Shown piece by piece: positions 1 through 10,100 of a DNA stretch of 64,000 nt. The stretch is taken from assembly GCA_013390605.1 (NCBI GenBank), contig JACAUB010000001.1, positions 877,683-941,682 on the forward strand, in the 5' to 3' direction. Both the position numbers and the translations under genes were made by a program. Below the pieces are notes generated by a model, which was not told where the DNA came from, did not search any database, and worked only from the letters and a program-made list of their open reading frames with translations. Position 1 is the stretch's first letter. The number at the start of each line of letters is the position of its first letter. The DNA comes from Bacteroidota bacterium. GTDB taxonomy: Bacteria > Bacteroidota > Bacteroidia > Bacteroidales > Cfx3-03.

Positions 1-303
1 TTTCATGGAAATACCTGGGCGCAAGTAAGTGCAATGCTTACCGTAGCAGAAATCCCCGGAATCTATATAAACCCAGTGAAAGAAGAATTAGTGGTTTTTG
101 ACCATGTAGAAGCTTCGCTAAAGGAAAATCGGTTAACAATCTCTAATCCTACACAATTTGATGCAAACATAATTGTGTTTATTGATAAAGATCTATCTAA
201 ACCATATCCCCAAGGTTTTGTAAGCTCTTGCCCTAAGGTTTTCGTAAAAGCAGGAACAACAGAAGTATTTACTGTTAATGGTAATGAGTTGATTAAGAAA
301 TAA
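1..303 (+). CDS. C-terminal part of an unidentified protein (5' truncated by window edge)
   Basis: The reading frame is open from base 1 and ends with TAA at 301-303, so at least 100 C-terminal residues are visible. The ATG at 34 is probably internal, because the frame upstream of it already reads as ordinary protein. The visible part alternates short hydrophobic strands with polar turns (for example LTISNPTQFDANIIVFID), which suggests a beta-sandwich appendage of the kind found at the end of secreted glycoside hydrolases. The next gene starts 17 bases later on the same strand, so it is probably cotranscribed with the carbohydrate-enzyme cluster. No catalytic motif is visible and no family can be named. 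Confidence 0.6.
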   Translation, partial: FHGNTWAQVSAMLTVAEIPGIYINPVKEELVVFDHVEASLKENRLTISNPTQFDANIIVFIDKDLSKPYPQGFVSSCPKVFVKAGTTEVFTVNGNELIKK

Positions 304-320
304 AAATTAATTTTTCATAA

Positions 321-2609
321 ATGAAAAAAATATATTTAATGATTCTGTTGATCTTGATAAATATTTGTTTGCTTCAAGCTCAGAAAAGGAACTTAAATGA
401 TTACAATGTCAAATGGAGTACACCCGGAATTAATTCGCAGGGATCAATGCCATTAGGAAATGGTGATATAGGTGTAAATGTTTGGGTGGAAGGAAATGGA
501 GATCTTGTTTTTTACTTGTCAAAAACAGATGCATGGAGCGAAAACGGACAATTACTTAAACTTGGAAAAATTCGGATAACCCTAAATCCAAATCCATTTA
601 AGAGAGAATCATTTTCACAAGAATTAAAATTACAACAAGGAGAAATCCTTATAAATTACGGTCAGTCGAAAATTAGACTATGGGTGGATGCCAATCATCC
701 CACACTTCAGGTAGACATTGTTAATAAGAAGCCTGTTAATGCAAAAGTTTCTTTTGAATCATGGAGAAAAAAACGACACCAGATAAAGGGTAAAGAGTCA
801 TTTTCACTATGGGGTATTGGAGAGTCATCATATGATAAAAATTGTGCAGGGAATATTTTTCAGGAACCGGATACGCTGGTTTCAACTACCCATAATCAGA
901 TTGTCTGGTGTCATCATAACAAATACTCTCATTGGAAAGATAATCTTGAATTAGAATCACTGGGCGAGTATACGAAAAACAATATCGATCCCTTGTTAGA
1001 TCGCACTTTTGGAGCAATAATTGAAGCTGATGGATTTTTTAATAAAAATGATACTTTGTTAATCAGTAAGAACCCATCTAATTGTTTTCAAATAAATATT
1101 TATCCACTAACACAAATAGGTTCAATCAAATCATGGCAAGCTACCGTACTGAAGAATGTAGCTGATATTAAAAAAGTAGCTACAAAAAAACGATTGGAGA
1201 ATCATTATGCATGGTGGTCGCAGTTTTGGAACAGAAACTATATTTATATTTCATCTAAAGATACAACAAATCGTAAACAAGCGGAGATAGTTACACAAGG
1301 ATACATTTTACAACATTTTATCAATGCTTGTGGTGGACGTGGCAATTCACCTATCAAATTCAACGGGACAATTTTTACAGTAGATACGTATAATAGAACT
1401 GATGACTTTAAAGGAATAGATGCCGATTATCGTTCTTGGGGTGGTTGCTTCTGGTGGCAAAATACGCGTTTACCTTATTGGTCAATGCTCGTTTCAGGTG
1501 ATTTTGAAATGATGAAGCCTTTGTTTGGTATGTTTTTAAACGATTTGCCTTTACGTAAATTAGCTACAGAAAAATATTACAAACATGAAGGTGCATTTTT
1601 TCCTGAAACCATGAATTTCTGGGGTACCCATGCCAATGGTGATTATGGTTGCAATAGAACAAGTCTTGCTGATGGATATACTACGAATCCGTATATCAGA
1701 TACTATTGGCAGGGAGGACTTGAACTATCGTTTATGATGCTCGATTATTATTCATTTACCCACAGCAATAGTTTTGCCAAAAACACCTTAGTACCTTTAG
1801 TTTCGGAGATCCTTACCTTTTTTGATAAACATTGGAAACGGGGTACTGATGGAAAGATACTATTTTCACCAGCCATGTCACTCGAAACATTTCATAGAGC
1901 AGTCAATCCTTTACCGGAAATCGTGGGGATTAAAGCAGTTGCAGAAAAAATGTTAGCATTACCCAACACACTTATTAGTGTGACACAATGTCAACAATGG
2001 AAGCAACTAATCAATGATTTACCTGAAATACCCTTAAGGGTTGTCAATAACGATACGATTCTTTCACCGGCAGCTGAGTTTTATGATAAAGCCAATGTAG
2101 AAAACCCTGAACTCTATGCAGTCTTCCCCTACAGAACTTTTACAATAGGAAAACCCAATATTGAGTTGGCAAAAAGGACATTTGCAGTAAGGACGCATAA
2201 GGAAAATGGTGGTTGGCAACAAAATTCAATCCAGGCCGCGTACCTTGGATTAACGGACGAAGCAAAACGAATGGTGACCGAGAGTTTTTCGAACTGGGAT
2301 AAGAGTTTCCGTTTTCCAGCTTTCTGGGGACCTAATTATGACTGGACGCCCGATCAGGATCATGGAAATGTAGCGATGATCGCTTTGCAGCGAATGCTTA
2401 TTCAATATGAAGGTGATAAAGTGTATTTACTTCCTTCCTGGCCTAAAGAATGGGATGTACACTTCAAGGTTAATGCGCCCAATAATACGACTATTGACGG
2501 TGTTTATGAAGATGGAAAAGTGAAAAAAATGAAAATAACACCTAAGGACTCCAAAAATCAAATACAGATTTTAAACAGTGGTTTTACGATTAAAAATATT
2601 AAACAATGA
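321..2609 (+). CDS. Secreted DUF5703-type glycoside hydrolase-like protein
   Basis: This 762-residue protein begins with a clear signal peptide (hydrophobic stretch at residues 5-18, cleavage probably after LQAQ). The N-terminal domain contains SMPLGNGDIGVNVW followed by LSKTDAWSENGQLLKLG, the pattern of DUF5703, whose relatives resemble GH95/GH65-type (alpha/alpha)6 barrel enzymes. The middle and C-terminal parts are rich in aromatic residues (RSWGGCFWWQNTRLPYW, NFWGTHANGDYG), as expected of a sugar-binding barrel, and end in a small beta domain. It is the first complete gene of the enzyme cluster, 17 bases after the preceding stop. The substrate cannot be read from sequence; the fucosidase and galactosidase neighbours suggest a complex glycan. 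Family assignment is by recalled motif, not by search. Confidence 0.75.
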   Translation: MKKIYLMILLILINICLLQAQKRNLNDYNVKWSTPGINSQGSMPLGNGDIGVNVWVEGNGDLVFYLSKTDAWSENGQLLKLGKIRITLNPNPFKRESFSQELKLQQGEILINYGQSKIRLWVDANHPTLQVDIVNKKPVNAKVSFESWRKKRHQIKGKESFSLWGIGESSYDKNCAGNIFQEPDTLVSTTHNQIVWCHHNKYSHWKDNLELESLGEYTKNNIDPLLDRTFGAIIEADGFFNKNDTLLISKNPSNCFQINIYPLTQIGSIKSWQATVLKNVADIKKVATKKRLENHYAWWSQFWNRNYIYISSKDTTNRKQAEIVTQGYILQHFINACGGRGNSPIKFNGTIFTVDTYNRTDDFKGIDADYRSWGGCFWWQNTRLPYWSMLVSGDFEMMKPLFGMFLNDLPLRKLATEKYYKHEGAFFPETMNFWGTHANGDYGCNRTSLADGYTTNPYIRYYWQGGLELSFMMLDYYSFTHSNSFAKNTLVPLVSEILTFFDKHWKRGTDGKILFSPAMSLETFHRAVNPLPEIVGIKAVAEKMLALPNTLISVTQCQQWKQLINDLPEIPLRVVNNDTILSPAAEFYDKANVENPELYAVFPYRTFTIGKPNIELAKRTFAVRTHKENGGWQQNSIQAAYLGLTDEAKRMVTESFSNWDKSFRFPAFWGPNYDWTPDQDHGNVAMIALQRMLIQYEGDKVYLLPSWPKEWDVHFKVNAPNNTTIDGVYEDGKVKKMKITPKDSKNQIQILNSGFTIKNIKQ

Positions 2610-2796
2610 AAACAAATAATCAATGCTGGATGGTCTTATTAAAAATAAAGTCTGATTTTGATATCTGCATGGAGAGAGAGTATATGGATGGTATAATCAG
2701 AGAATTATTGACTGGGCTCCCATTCATTTCTCAGTCCATAATGCAGCGTATACCGACAGTTTAATCCTAACAAGGTATTCAATTTAATTATAAAAT
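2606..2796 (+). pseudogene. Possible relic of a lost gene between two glycan enzymes
   Basis: An ATG at 2606 overlaps the TGA of the DUF5703 gene (ATGA), the usual arrangement for translational coupling, and opens a 52-codon frame with no recognisable character. In another frame, from about 2671, the sequence reads RVYGWYNQRIIDWAPIHF and continues SVHNAAYTDS before stopping, which looks far more like the tail of a real enzyme than random sequence. Two frames of which only one looks protein-like suggest a gene reduced by deletion and frameshift. I cannot name the parent family, and chance is not excluded. Confidence 0.3.
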
Positions 2797-2799
2797 GAT

Positions 2800-4119
2800 A
2801 TGAGAACAAAACTATTAATTCTACTAGCTGCAATTTTACTAACATTTCAAGGGATTGCACAAAAGGACTATTTGCATGAGAGCAAAACAGAGAAAACCAA
2901 ACGGATGTTATGGTGGAAAGATGCAACCTTCGGTATGTTTATTCATTGGGGGTTATATTCAGTACCTGCCGGGCGATATCATGGAAAAGTTTCTAACCAT
3001 GATTGTGCCGAATGGATCATGAATGATGAGAAAATCCCTATCAAAGAATATGAAACTTTTGCCACACAATTTAATCCTGAAAAGTTTAATGCTCAGAAGT
3101 GGGTGTCGATAGCGAAAAGAGCAGGTGTAAAATACATCGTCATAACATCAAAACATCACGACGGATTTTGTTTATGGGATTCTAAAGTATCGGATTACAC
3201 AGTAACGAAAGCAACCCCATTCAAACGTGATATCTTAAAAGAGTTAAGTGTTGAGTGTAGAAAGCAGGGAATTCGTTTTTGCACATATCATTCTATTATG
3301 GATTGGCATCAACCCGATGCAAATGGGAATAATACTAATGATTGGGCAAAGTACAGGGAGCAATATCTGAAACCACAATTAGCCGAGATTATTCATAACT
3401 ATCATCCTGCGGTAATGTGGTTTGATGGGGAATGGATCGATAAATGGACTGAAGATCAAGGAAAAGATCTGTATAACTTTTTAAGAAATTTAGATCCAAA
3501 ACTCATTGTGAATAATCGTGTAGGAAAAGGTCGAAGCGGAATGCAGGGCATGAATAAAACTGATGATGCAGTGGGTGATTTCGGAACTCCCGAACAGGAA
3601 ATCTTAGGGAAAGCAAGCGATCTGGATTGGGAATCGTGCATGACCTTAAATAAGTCGTGGGGATTTAAACAAGATGATCATAACTGGAAAGCGGCAGATG
3701 CACTCATTCAAAATATTGTTGAAATTGTAAGTAAAGGTGGAAATTATTTATTGAATGTTGGTCCAACTGCAGCAGGCGAGATCCCGGTAGAAAGTGTTGA
3801 ACGACTTGATGAGATAGGAAAATGGTTAAAGAAGAATGGCTCATCTGTTTATGGAAATAAAAAAGGACTACCTAAAGAGAACTATGAAGGTTATTCTACT
3901 CTTTCAAAAGACGGAACCAGTTTATACCTTTTTGTTGACTCGAGATCTAAAGCAGCTGTAATTCTCAAAGGAATGAACAATAAATTCAAGTCGGTCAGTA
4001 TACTTGGTAATAAAAGTCATGTGGATTTTTACAAATCAAAAAATGATTTATTAGTAACCATTCCGCAAAAAAATCTTGATAAGTATATAACAGTATTAAA
4101 AATACAACTTAAAAAATAA
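2800..4119 (+). CDS. GH29 alpha-L-fucosidase, secreted
   Basis: This 439-residue exo-enzyme would release alpha-linked L-fucose from glycan ends with retention of configuration. A signal peptide covers about residues 1-20 (cleavage near GIAQ). The GH29 barrel starts with WWKDATFGMFIHWGLYS, followed by the KHHDGFCLWDS strand and VMWFDGEW, whose Asp209 corresponds to the catalytic nucleophile of the family. The barrel closes with KGGNYLLNVGPTAAGEIP, and about 85 further residues form a small beta domain. The length is normal for a single-domain GH29. The acid/base residue varies among GH29 subfamilies and is not assigned here. The gene lies in the enzyme cluster with a second fucosidase (GH95) at 10558, which implies a fucose-rich substrate. 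Confidence 0.95.
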   Translation: MRTKLLILLAAILLTFQGIAQKDYLHESKTEKTKRMLWWKDATFGMFIHWGLYSVPAGRYHGKVSNHDCAEWIMNDEKIPIKEYETFATQFNPEKFNAQKWVSIAKRAGVKYIVITSKHHDGFCLWDSKVSDYTVTKATPFKRDILKELSVECRKQGIRFCTYHSIMDWHQPDANGNNTNDWAKYREQYLKPQLAEIIHNYHPAVMWFDGEWIDKWTEDQGKDLYNFLRNLDPKLIVNNRVGKGRSGMQGMNKTDDAVGDFGTPEQEILGKASDLDWESCMTLNKSWGFKQDDHNWKAADALIQNIVEIVSKGGNYLLNVGPTAAGEIPVESVERLDEIGKWLKKNGSSVYGNKKGLPKENYEGYSTLSKDGTSLYLFVDSRSKAAVILKGMNNKFKSVSILGNKSHVDFYKSKNDLLVTIPQKNLDKYITVLKIQLKK

Positions 4120-4431
4120 ATTTGTGATTCCTTAAGTTAAGCAAAGATTTCCCCTTTCATTCTTGGAGGACTGAGATGAGTTGAATGTTATGGGTATGAG
4201 AAAATGAAATTGAACAAAATCAATATAATACTCAATTGCTTTAGCTATTCAGGTTCTTTTTTTTGACATAACATGCAACTACTATAAATGGAGATTTTGT
4301 AATTAGTAGGGCTGTCCTTATAAAAGGAAACTATTAAAAGTCTGATGATTTATTAAAAGCCAAATCAGAATTTGAAAAAGGAACTAAACGAATATTCAAT
4401 AGCAGACAAACAATATTAAAAAAAAGTTGCA
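4120..4431. other. Intergenic gap, 312 bases, no gene recognised
   Basis: AT-rich spacer between the GH29 and GH2 genes. I see no long inverted repeat, tRNA or convincing promoter. A short open stretch just before the GH2 start (about 4340-4430) reads plausibly as protein in one frame, but it is too short to support a gene or relic. Confidence 0.5.
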
Positions 4432-7005
4432 ATGAAAACTATCTACGGAACAATTCTAACCAGATTCATATTTTATACAATACTAATTGTGATAATTTCT
4501 GGATCTATTTCAGCCTTTGCACAAGGTAAACAAAAAAACAATGACCAAGCTATTAAAAGAATGGGGGCTGTTAATGTCCAGTTGTTTGACGATAATTGGC
4601 TCTTCTCCCACGTTGGCTTACAGGCCGATGGTTCAACGATAGCAGAACCCGAAGGGTTGGAGAAAGCTGAAGTCAATGATGTTACATGGGAAAAACTTAA
4701 TATACCTCATGATTGGGCCATAAAGGGGCCGTTTAGAATCGATCTTGCCGGCGAGACAGGCAAGTTGCCTTACAGAGGAATTGGTTGGTACCGTAAGTAT
4801 TTCACTATTTCTGCTAAAGATGCGGGAAAGCAAATTTTTCTTGACTTCGATGGAGCTATGGCTTATGCAAAAATATGGCTCAATGGTCACTATATTGGAA
4901 CATGGCCCTATGGATATAACTCTTTCAGGATGGATTTGACTCCATTTCTAAAATTTGGGAAGAAAAACTTAGTGGCAGTACGTTTGGATACTGAGAAATG
5001 GGAATCGCGTTGGTACCCGGGAGCTGGATTATATCGCCATGTTTGGATGGTGAAAACCAATCCGGTGCACGTGGGCCATTGGGGAACCTATATTACTACA
5101 CCCGAAATTTCTAATGCTTCAGCAAAGGTAAAAATGGATGTAACAGTCGATAATCAAGAGAAGGCATCTATTGATGCAACGATACAGACTGCTGTTTTTG
5201 AAATAGATAAAAATAATAAACCTGGAGCTGAAGTTGCTGCATTCAATAAATCAGTGATTAAAATTGAAGCCGGAACAAGTAGTACAACATCTTTATACGC
5301 AACCATATTGAATCCTAAACGATGGGATATTATCTCTCCTAATCGGTATCTTGCTCAAACAACAATATCTGTGAATGGTAAAGTAGTAGATACTTATAAT
5401 ACTCCATTTGGAATCCGGTCTATAGAATTTACATCACGTAATGGTTTTCTGTTAAATGGGAGGAGAGTGGAGATTCAGGGAACTTGCAATCATCATGATT
5501 TAGGTGCATTGGGTGCTGCTATTAATACCAGTGCATTACACCGGCAGTTGACTATCTTAAAAGAGATGGGCTGCAATTCATTGCGCACTTCACATAATCC
5601 TCCGGCACCGGAATTGCTAGAACTGGCTGATCAAATGGGCTTTCTGGTTTGGGACGAAGCATTTGATTGCTGGAAACATGGAAAAAGAGAATGGGACTAT
5701 AACAAACTCTATGATGAGTGGCACGAAAAAGATCTGCAAGCATTTGTTCATCGCGACCGAAATCATCCCTCTGTTTTTATCTGGTCTATCGGAAATGAAG
5801 TAATGGATCAACGTAATGTAGAGATGACCAAACATCTGGCGGATATTGTTCGTAAAGAAGACCCCACACGACCTGTTTCAAATGGATACAATGACCCGGA
5901 TGGTGGTCGTGAAGTTGGGGCCGTTGTTGCATTGGATATCATGGGTGTAAATTATTTCTTCAGTCAACAGCCTAAATGGGATGCCGATCCAAGGTATTCC
6001 AATAAACCTACACTGGGTAGCGAAACCTCATCATGTGTAACCTCACGTGGTGAATACTTCTTTGATACGGAATATAAAAACTGGCAGATATCGTCATACG
6101 ACTATGCAAAACCAGGTTGGGGATGTTCTCCAGACGAGCAATTCCGAACTAATGCCAGATATCCTCACTTATTAGGTGAATATGTCTGGACAGGTTTTGA
6201 TTATCTTGGAGAGCCAACACCTTACACTTCCGACGAAACTAATCTGCTGAATTTTCGTAACGATCCTTCTAAGAGAGCTGAGCTCGAAAAGAAACTAGAC
6301 GAGATGCGTAAAAACAATCCGCCATCGCGCAGTAGCTATTTTGGTATCGTTGATTTAGCCGGTTTTCCTAAAGATCGTTTTTACAATTATCAGGCACATT
6401 GGAGACCCGATTTTCCTATGGCTCATATTTTACCACACTGGAATTGGCCGGAACGAATTGGGAAAATCACTCCGGTGCATGTCTATACTTCTGGAACAGA
6501 GGCAGAGCTTTTTGTTAACGGTAAAAGTATGGGCCGTAAAGTTAAGAGACTTGGTCTGGATTTTCGTTTGGTATGGGACAGTGTTAAATACGAACCAGGT
6601 AATGTTAAAGTAATTGTCTATAAGGACGGTAAACAATGGGCTACCGATGAAGTAAAAACTACCGGAGAGGCTTCGAAACTAAACCTTACTGTTAATCAAA
6701 ATGCCATAACCTCAGATGGTGCTGATCTGGCTTTTGTAACGGTTAAAGTTCAGGACAAAGATGGATTAACAGTTCCTCGCTCACATCCACTAATAAAATT
6801 CGAGATTGAAGGTCCCGGAGAAATTGTTGCAACGGATAATGGTGATGCCACTAGCTTTGTGCCATTTCAAAGTCACGAAAGGGAAGCATTCAATGGCCTG
6901 GCTCTTGTAATCGTAAAAGCTAAGAAAGGAGCAAAAGGCTCTTTTAAAGTTAAAGCGAGCAGTAATGGACTTAAGGATTCAGAAGTAAAGGTGGAAATTA
7001 AGTGA
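4432..7005 (+). CDS. GH2 beta-galactosidase with DUF4982 and C-terminal Ig-like domain, secreted
   Basis: This 857-residue retaining beta-glycosidase is most likely a beta-galactosidase. A hydrophobic signal segment spans about residues 12-30 (ending SAFAQG). Domains in order: GH2 sugar-binding jelly roll (about 55-205, with LNIPHDWAIKGPF and WYPGAGLYRHVWM), Ig-like domain (about 210-330), TIM barrel (about 335-640), DUF4982 (about 670-745) and a terminal Ig/invasin-like domain (about 750-857). In the barrel, IWSIGNEV places the acid/base at Glu456, and LGSETSS places the nucleophile at Glu531. CNHHDLG and LRTSHNPPAPELLELAD are the usual substrate-pocket signatures. DUF4982-type GH2 enzymes include beta-galactosidases and beta-glucuronidases, so the exact sugar is inferred. 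No type 9 secretion C-terminal signal is evident. Confidence 0.9.
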   Translation: MKTIYGTILTRFIFYTILIVIISGSISAFAQGKQKNNDQAIKRMGAVNVQLFDDNWLFSHVGLQADGSTIAEPEGLEKAEVNDVTWEKLNIPHDWAIKGPFRIDLAGETGKLPYRGIGWYRKYFTISAKDAGKQIFLDFDGAMAYAKIWLNGHYIGTWPYGYNSFRMDLTPFLKFGKKNLVAVRLDTEKWESRWYPGAGLYRHVWMVKTNPVHVGHWGTYITTPEISNASAKVKMDVTVDNQEKASIDATIQTAVFEIDKNNKPGAEVAAFNKSVIKIEAGTSSTTSLYATILNPKRWDIISPNRYLAQTTISVNGKVVDTYNTPFGIRSIEFTSRNGFLLNGRRVEIQGTCNHHDLGALGAAINTSALHRQLTILKEMGCNSLRTSHNPPAPELLELADQMGFLVWDEAFDCWKHGKREWDYNKLYDEWHEKDLQAFVHRDRNHPSVFIWSIGNEVMDQRNVEMTKHLADIVRKEDPTRPVSNGYNDPDGGREVGAVVALDIMGVNYFFSQQPKWDADPRYSNKPTLGSETSSCVTSRGEYFFDTEYKNWQISSYDYAKPGWGCSPDEQFRTNARYPHLLGEYVWTGFDYLGEPTPYTSDETNLLNFRNDPSKRAELEKKLDEMRKNNPPSRSSYFGIVDLAGFPKDRFYNYQAHWRPDFPMAHILPHWNWPERIGKITPVHVYTSGTEAELFVNGKSMGRKVKRLGLDFRLVWDSVKYEPGNVKVIVYKDGKQWATDEVKTTGEASKLNLTVNQNAITSDGADLAFVTVKVQDKDGLTVPRSHPLIKFEIEGPGEIVATDNGDATSFVPFQSHEREAFNGLALVIVKAKKGAKGSFKVKASSNGLKDSEVKVEIK

Positions 7006-7096
7006 AACTCCCGATGTTGGTAAACCCTTCCGCGAACGTGTTGCGTTGACTTTTATGAGTGATAAGTATTCATCTGCGATTTATTTTAAAGATTAA
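7004..7096 (+). pseudogene. Possible relic of a gene C-terminus after the GH2 gene
   Basis: Directly after the GH2 stop, the frame shifted by one base reads ETPDVGKPFRERVALTFMSD and then KYSSAIYFKD before TAA at 7094-7096. It looks like a genuine protein end rather than noise. Upstream the same frame is closed by a stop within about 18 bases, so no gene remains. It could be the surviving tail of a deleted gene, or an alternative C-terminus of the GH2 protein reachable by frameshift. Neither can be settled from one sequence. Confidence 0.28.
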
Positions 7097-7104
7097 AAAC
7101 AAAT

Positions 7105-10100
7105 ATGAGGAATGAAATCCAAATTAAATTGAAAATATCTCTGTTTATATTTCTTTCTTTGTTCTCATTATTCTGCTACAGTCAGGGTGTTGTGGTGACA
7201 GAGCAAATAGAAAAGGGGTGGGCTTTTACTAAAATAATGCGTCCCTCTAAAACAGATGCAGCCCGGTATTCTACAATTACAATTTTAGGTAACAAGGCAA
7301 TTTCTTCCTGTTTATCACCTGATGGATTACATAATGGTGTCTTGCCACAAGAGTGCAGATTATTAAGAGATTTCTTTTGTTTTTCCAACGATAATGCAAA
7401 TGGCGGCAAGATTGTAATGGACCTTGGAAAAATTATTCCGGTTGCAATGGTAAATAGTTATTCTGCACATGGACCGGTTGGTGGAACTACCTGGTGCGAG
7501 GAGTTTGATGGTTCCAGAGGTCCGCAGGTTTACACACTTTATGGAAGCTCATCCTTAAGTCCGGATTTTGATAACCTTGAAAGGAAGGAGTGGATAAAAA
7601 TTGCAGATGTGGATACACGCCCCAATACTTCAGGTCAGGGATGGGGTGGACAACATGGTGTAAATATTAAAGCGGCCAAAGGTGAGTTGCTTGGAAGATT
7701 CAGATGGCTCGTCTGGGATGTTAAACCAACACTCATGCTCAAAGTCAAACCTTCATGGACTAATACATGGTACACTGAATTAGATGTTCATACTCCTGAA
7801 ACACTAAAGAATGGGGGTGATGCTATACTGGCTGGCACACAACTGGAGGGTATTACCGTAGCATATAAAACACATTTTGATATTGGATTTACCCATCCGG
7901 CTCCAGAAATTGTAAATATCTATCGTACCAGCATGATAGATCATGCGCTCGAACTCATTGAAGAGTCATACAAATTACCGCCAGAAAAGCGGTTTGCATG
8001 GACAATTCCTTCGTGGGTCGCCTATCAGATTTTATGGAGTGGTCAGGATTCTGCACGACGGGCTAGAGTTGTTAACGCCATGAAGAGCGGTAGCCTTGTC
8101 GTTCATGCCTTACCTGTAACAGTTCAGACAGAAAGCCTTGATCTGGAAGATCTGGTTTTTGGTCTGTCAATACATACAAAAGTCTGTCGTGATGTAGGTA
8201 TTCCCTTATCCCGTTCGGGTAAGATGACGGATGTTCCAAGTCATTCCTGGATATGGCCTACTCTCTTAAAACACGCCGGAATAGATTTCCTACAGATCGG
8301 AGTTAATCCTACAAACGAACGCCCGGATATTCCATTACTCTATTATTGGCAAGGTCCTGATGGTTCACGCCTACTCACCATGCAACCTCAGGGGTATGGA
8401 TCAGATAATGAATTTGGTCATGGTCTCTATCCTCCTAAGGATTGGAAATATAAGCACTGGTTGGCTATGATCGTAACCAGTGATAATTCTGGTCCACCCA
8501 AAAATAGCGAAGTTCAGAATTTGTTAAAAGAAGCTGAACGAAACATGCCTGGCGTAAGAATACATCTTGGAAAGATGGAAGACTTTGCCGATTCAATTTT
8601 TGCTGAAGAAAAAAAAGGAGCGAAAATACCGGTTGTACGTGCTGATATGCCAGACAGCTGGATACATGGCATGGGAACTATGCCCTTGGAAGAGGCTACA
8701 GCACATAAAATGCGGTCGGAAATTACGGCTGTGGAGACATTGGATTCTCACCTGAAAATATGGGGATTATCGCGATCAGATATTCGGGACGAACTATTTA
8801 CTGCTCACGAACGAAGTTTGATGTATGGTGAGCATACATGGGGTGGTGCACGTAATCTGGAGGGTAAGAATGTCTATAAAATTAAGAATTTTGAAGAGTA
8901 TATTAAAAACGACACAGACTGTAAATGGCTTAGTAAAACCTGGAAAGATCATGCAGATTATATCAATAAAGCTTCAAAAATTACTGACTCCTTAGCTTCT
9001 CGGGAAATCAATCAACTTGCCGATGCTGTTGCTGTTGAAGGTGAACGTATGGTCATCTTCAATCCACTTCCCTGGAAACGTGATGCATTAATAGAAATAC
9101 CCAATAGTCAGGGACAACAATTTTACGCGAAAGATCTCCCTCCCTGTGGATATAAAACGTATCCATTGAAAAAGACAGCTTTTAATGATAAAATTGAAAA
9201 TACAGATATTGCTGTTTTGGAGAACAAATACCTTAAAGTTAAGGTTGATCGAAAACGTGGTGGAATTATTTCTATCATTAATAAGAAGGATGGCCGCGAG
9301 CTTATTGATCATAATGCTAAATATGCGTTCGGACAATATTACTACGAACGTTTCGATAGTTTGCAAAACCTACAATTTCACCTGAACTGTAGTCATCTGA
9401 ATACGGTCTATGGTGCAAATGGCAAGGTCTGTAGGGGATGGAATGTGCGTGCTGATCTTCCTTCTTCTCCATCTTATCAAAATGCAGTTCCTGAATTTGA
9501 GGAGATGGCTATTCGTAATACAAATACAACAGTTGAAGCAATACTTCATGCTCCTGCAAAGGGAATCATTCAGTCAAAAGTAACTACGACTATAATGCTT
9601 CCTCTTAACTCGCCATGGATTGAAATTACAGTTCGTCTGGACGATAAAAAACCTGACTATTGGCCTGAATCCGGTTCAATTTACTTGCCGGTTAATGCGA
9701 AGAATCCACAATTTCGCATAGGACGTATTGGTGCAGTTGTAGATCCTTCAAAAGATTTTGCACGAGGCAGTAACCGCACATATGGATATGTAAATACTGG
9801 TGCCATGATTGCGGATCAGCATGGAAAGGGCATTGGAATTAGCCCACTCGACCATGGAATCATGAGCTTTGGTGATAAAGGAATCTGTATGATTGATCCT
9901 GATTATGTCCCAACTAAACCATTGGCATTGGTTAGTATGTTTAATAATATCTGGACCATTAATTTCCCCTATTGGATACAAGGATCACTCTCTTCACGGG
10001 TTCGTATATGGGCAACTGAGAATCTGAACGATACAAGTCTGGTGAATTCAGCTATCGAAGCTCGTAATCCTGCATTGGTGGGCGTTTCCAACGGTCAGGC

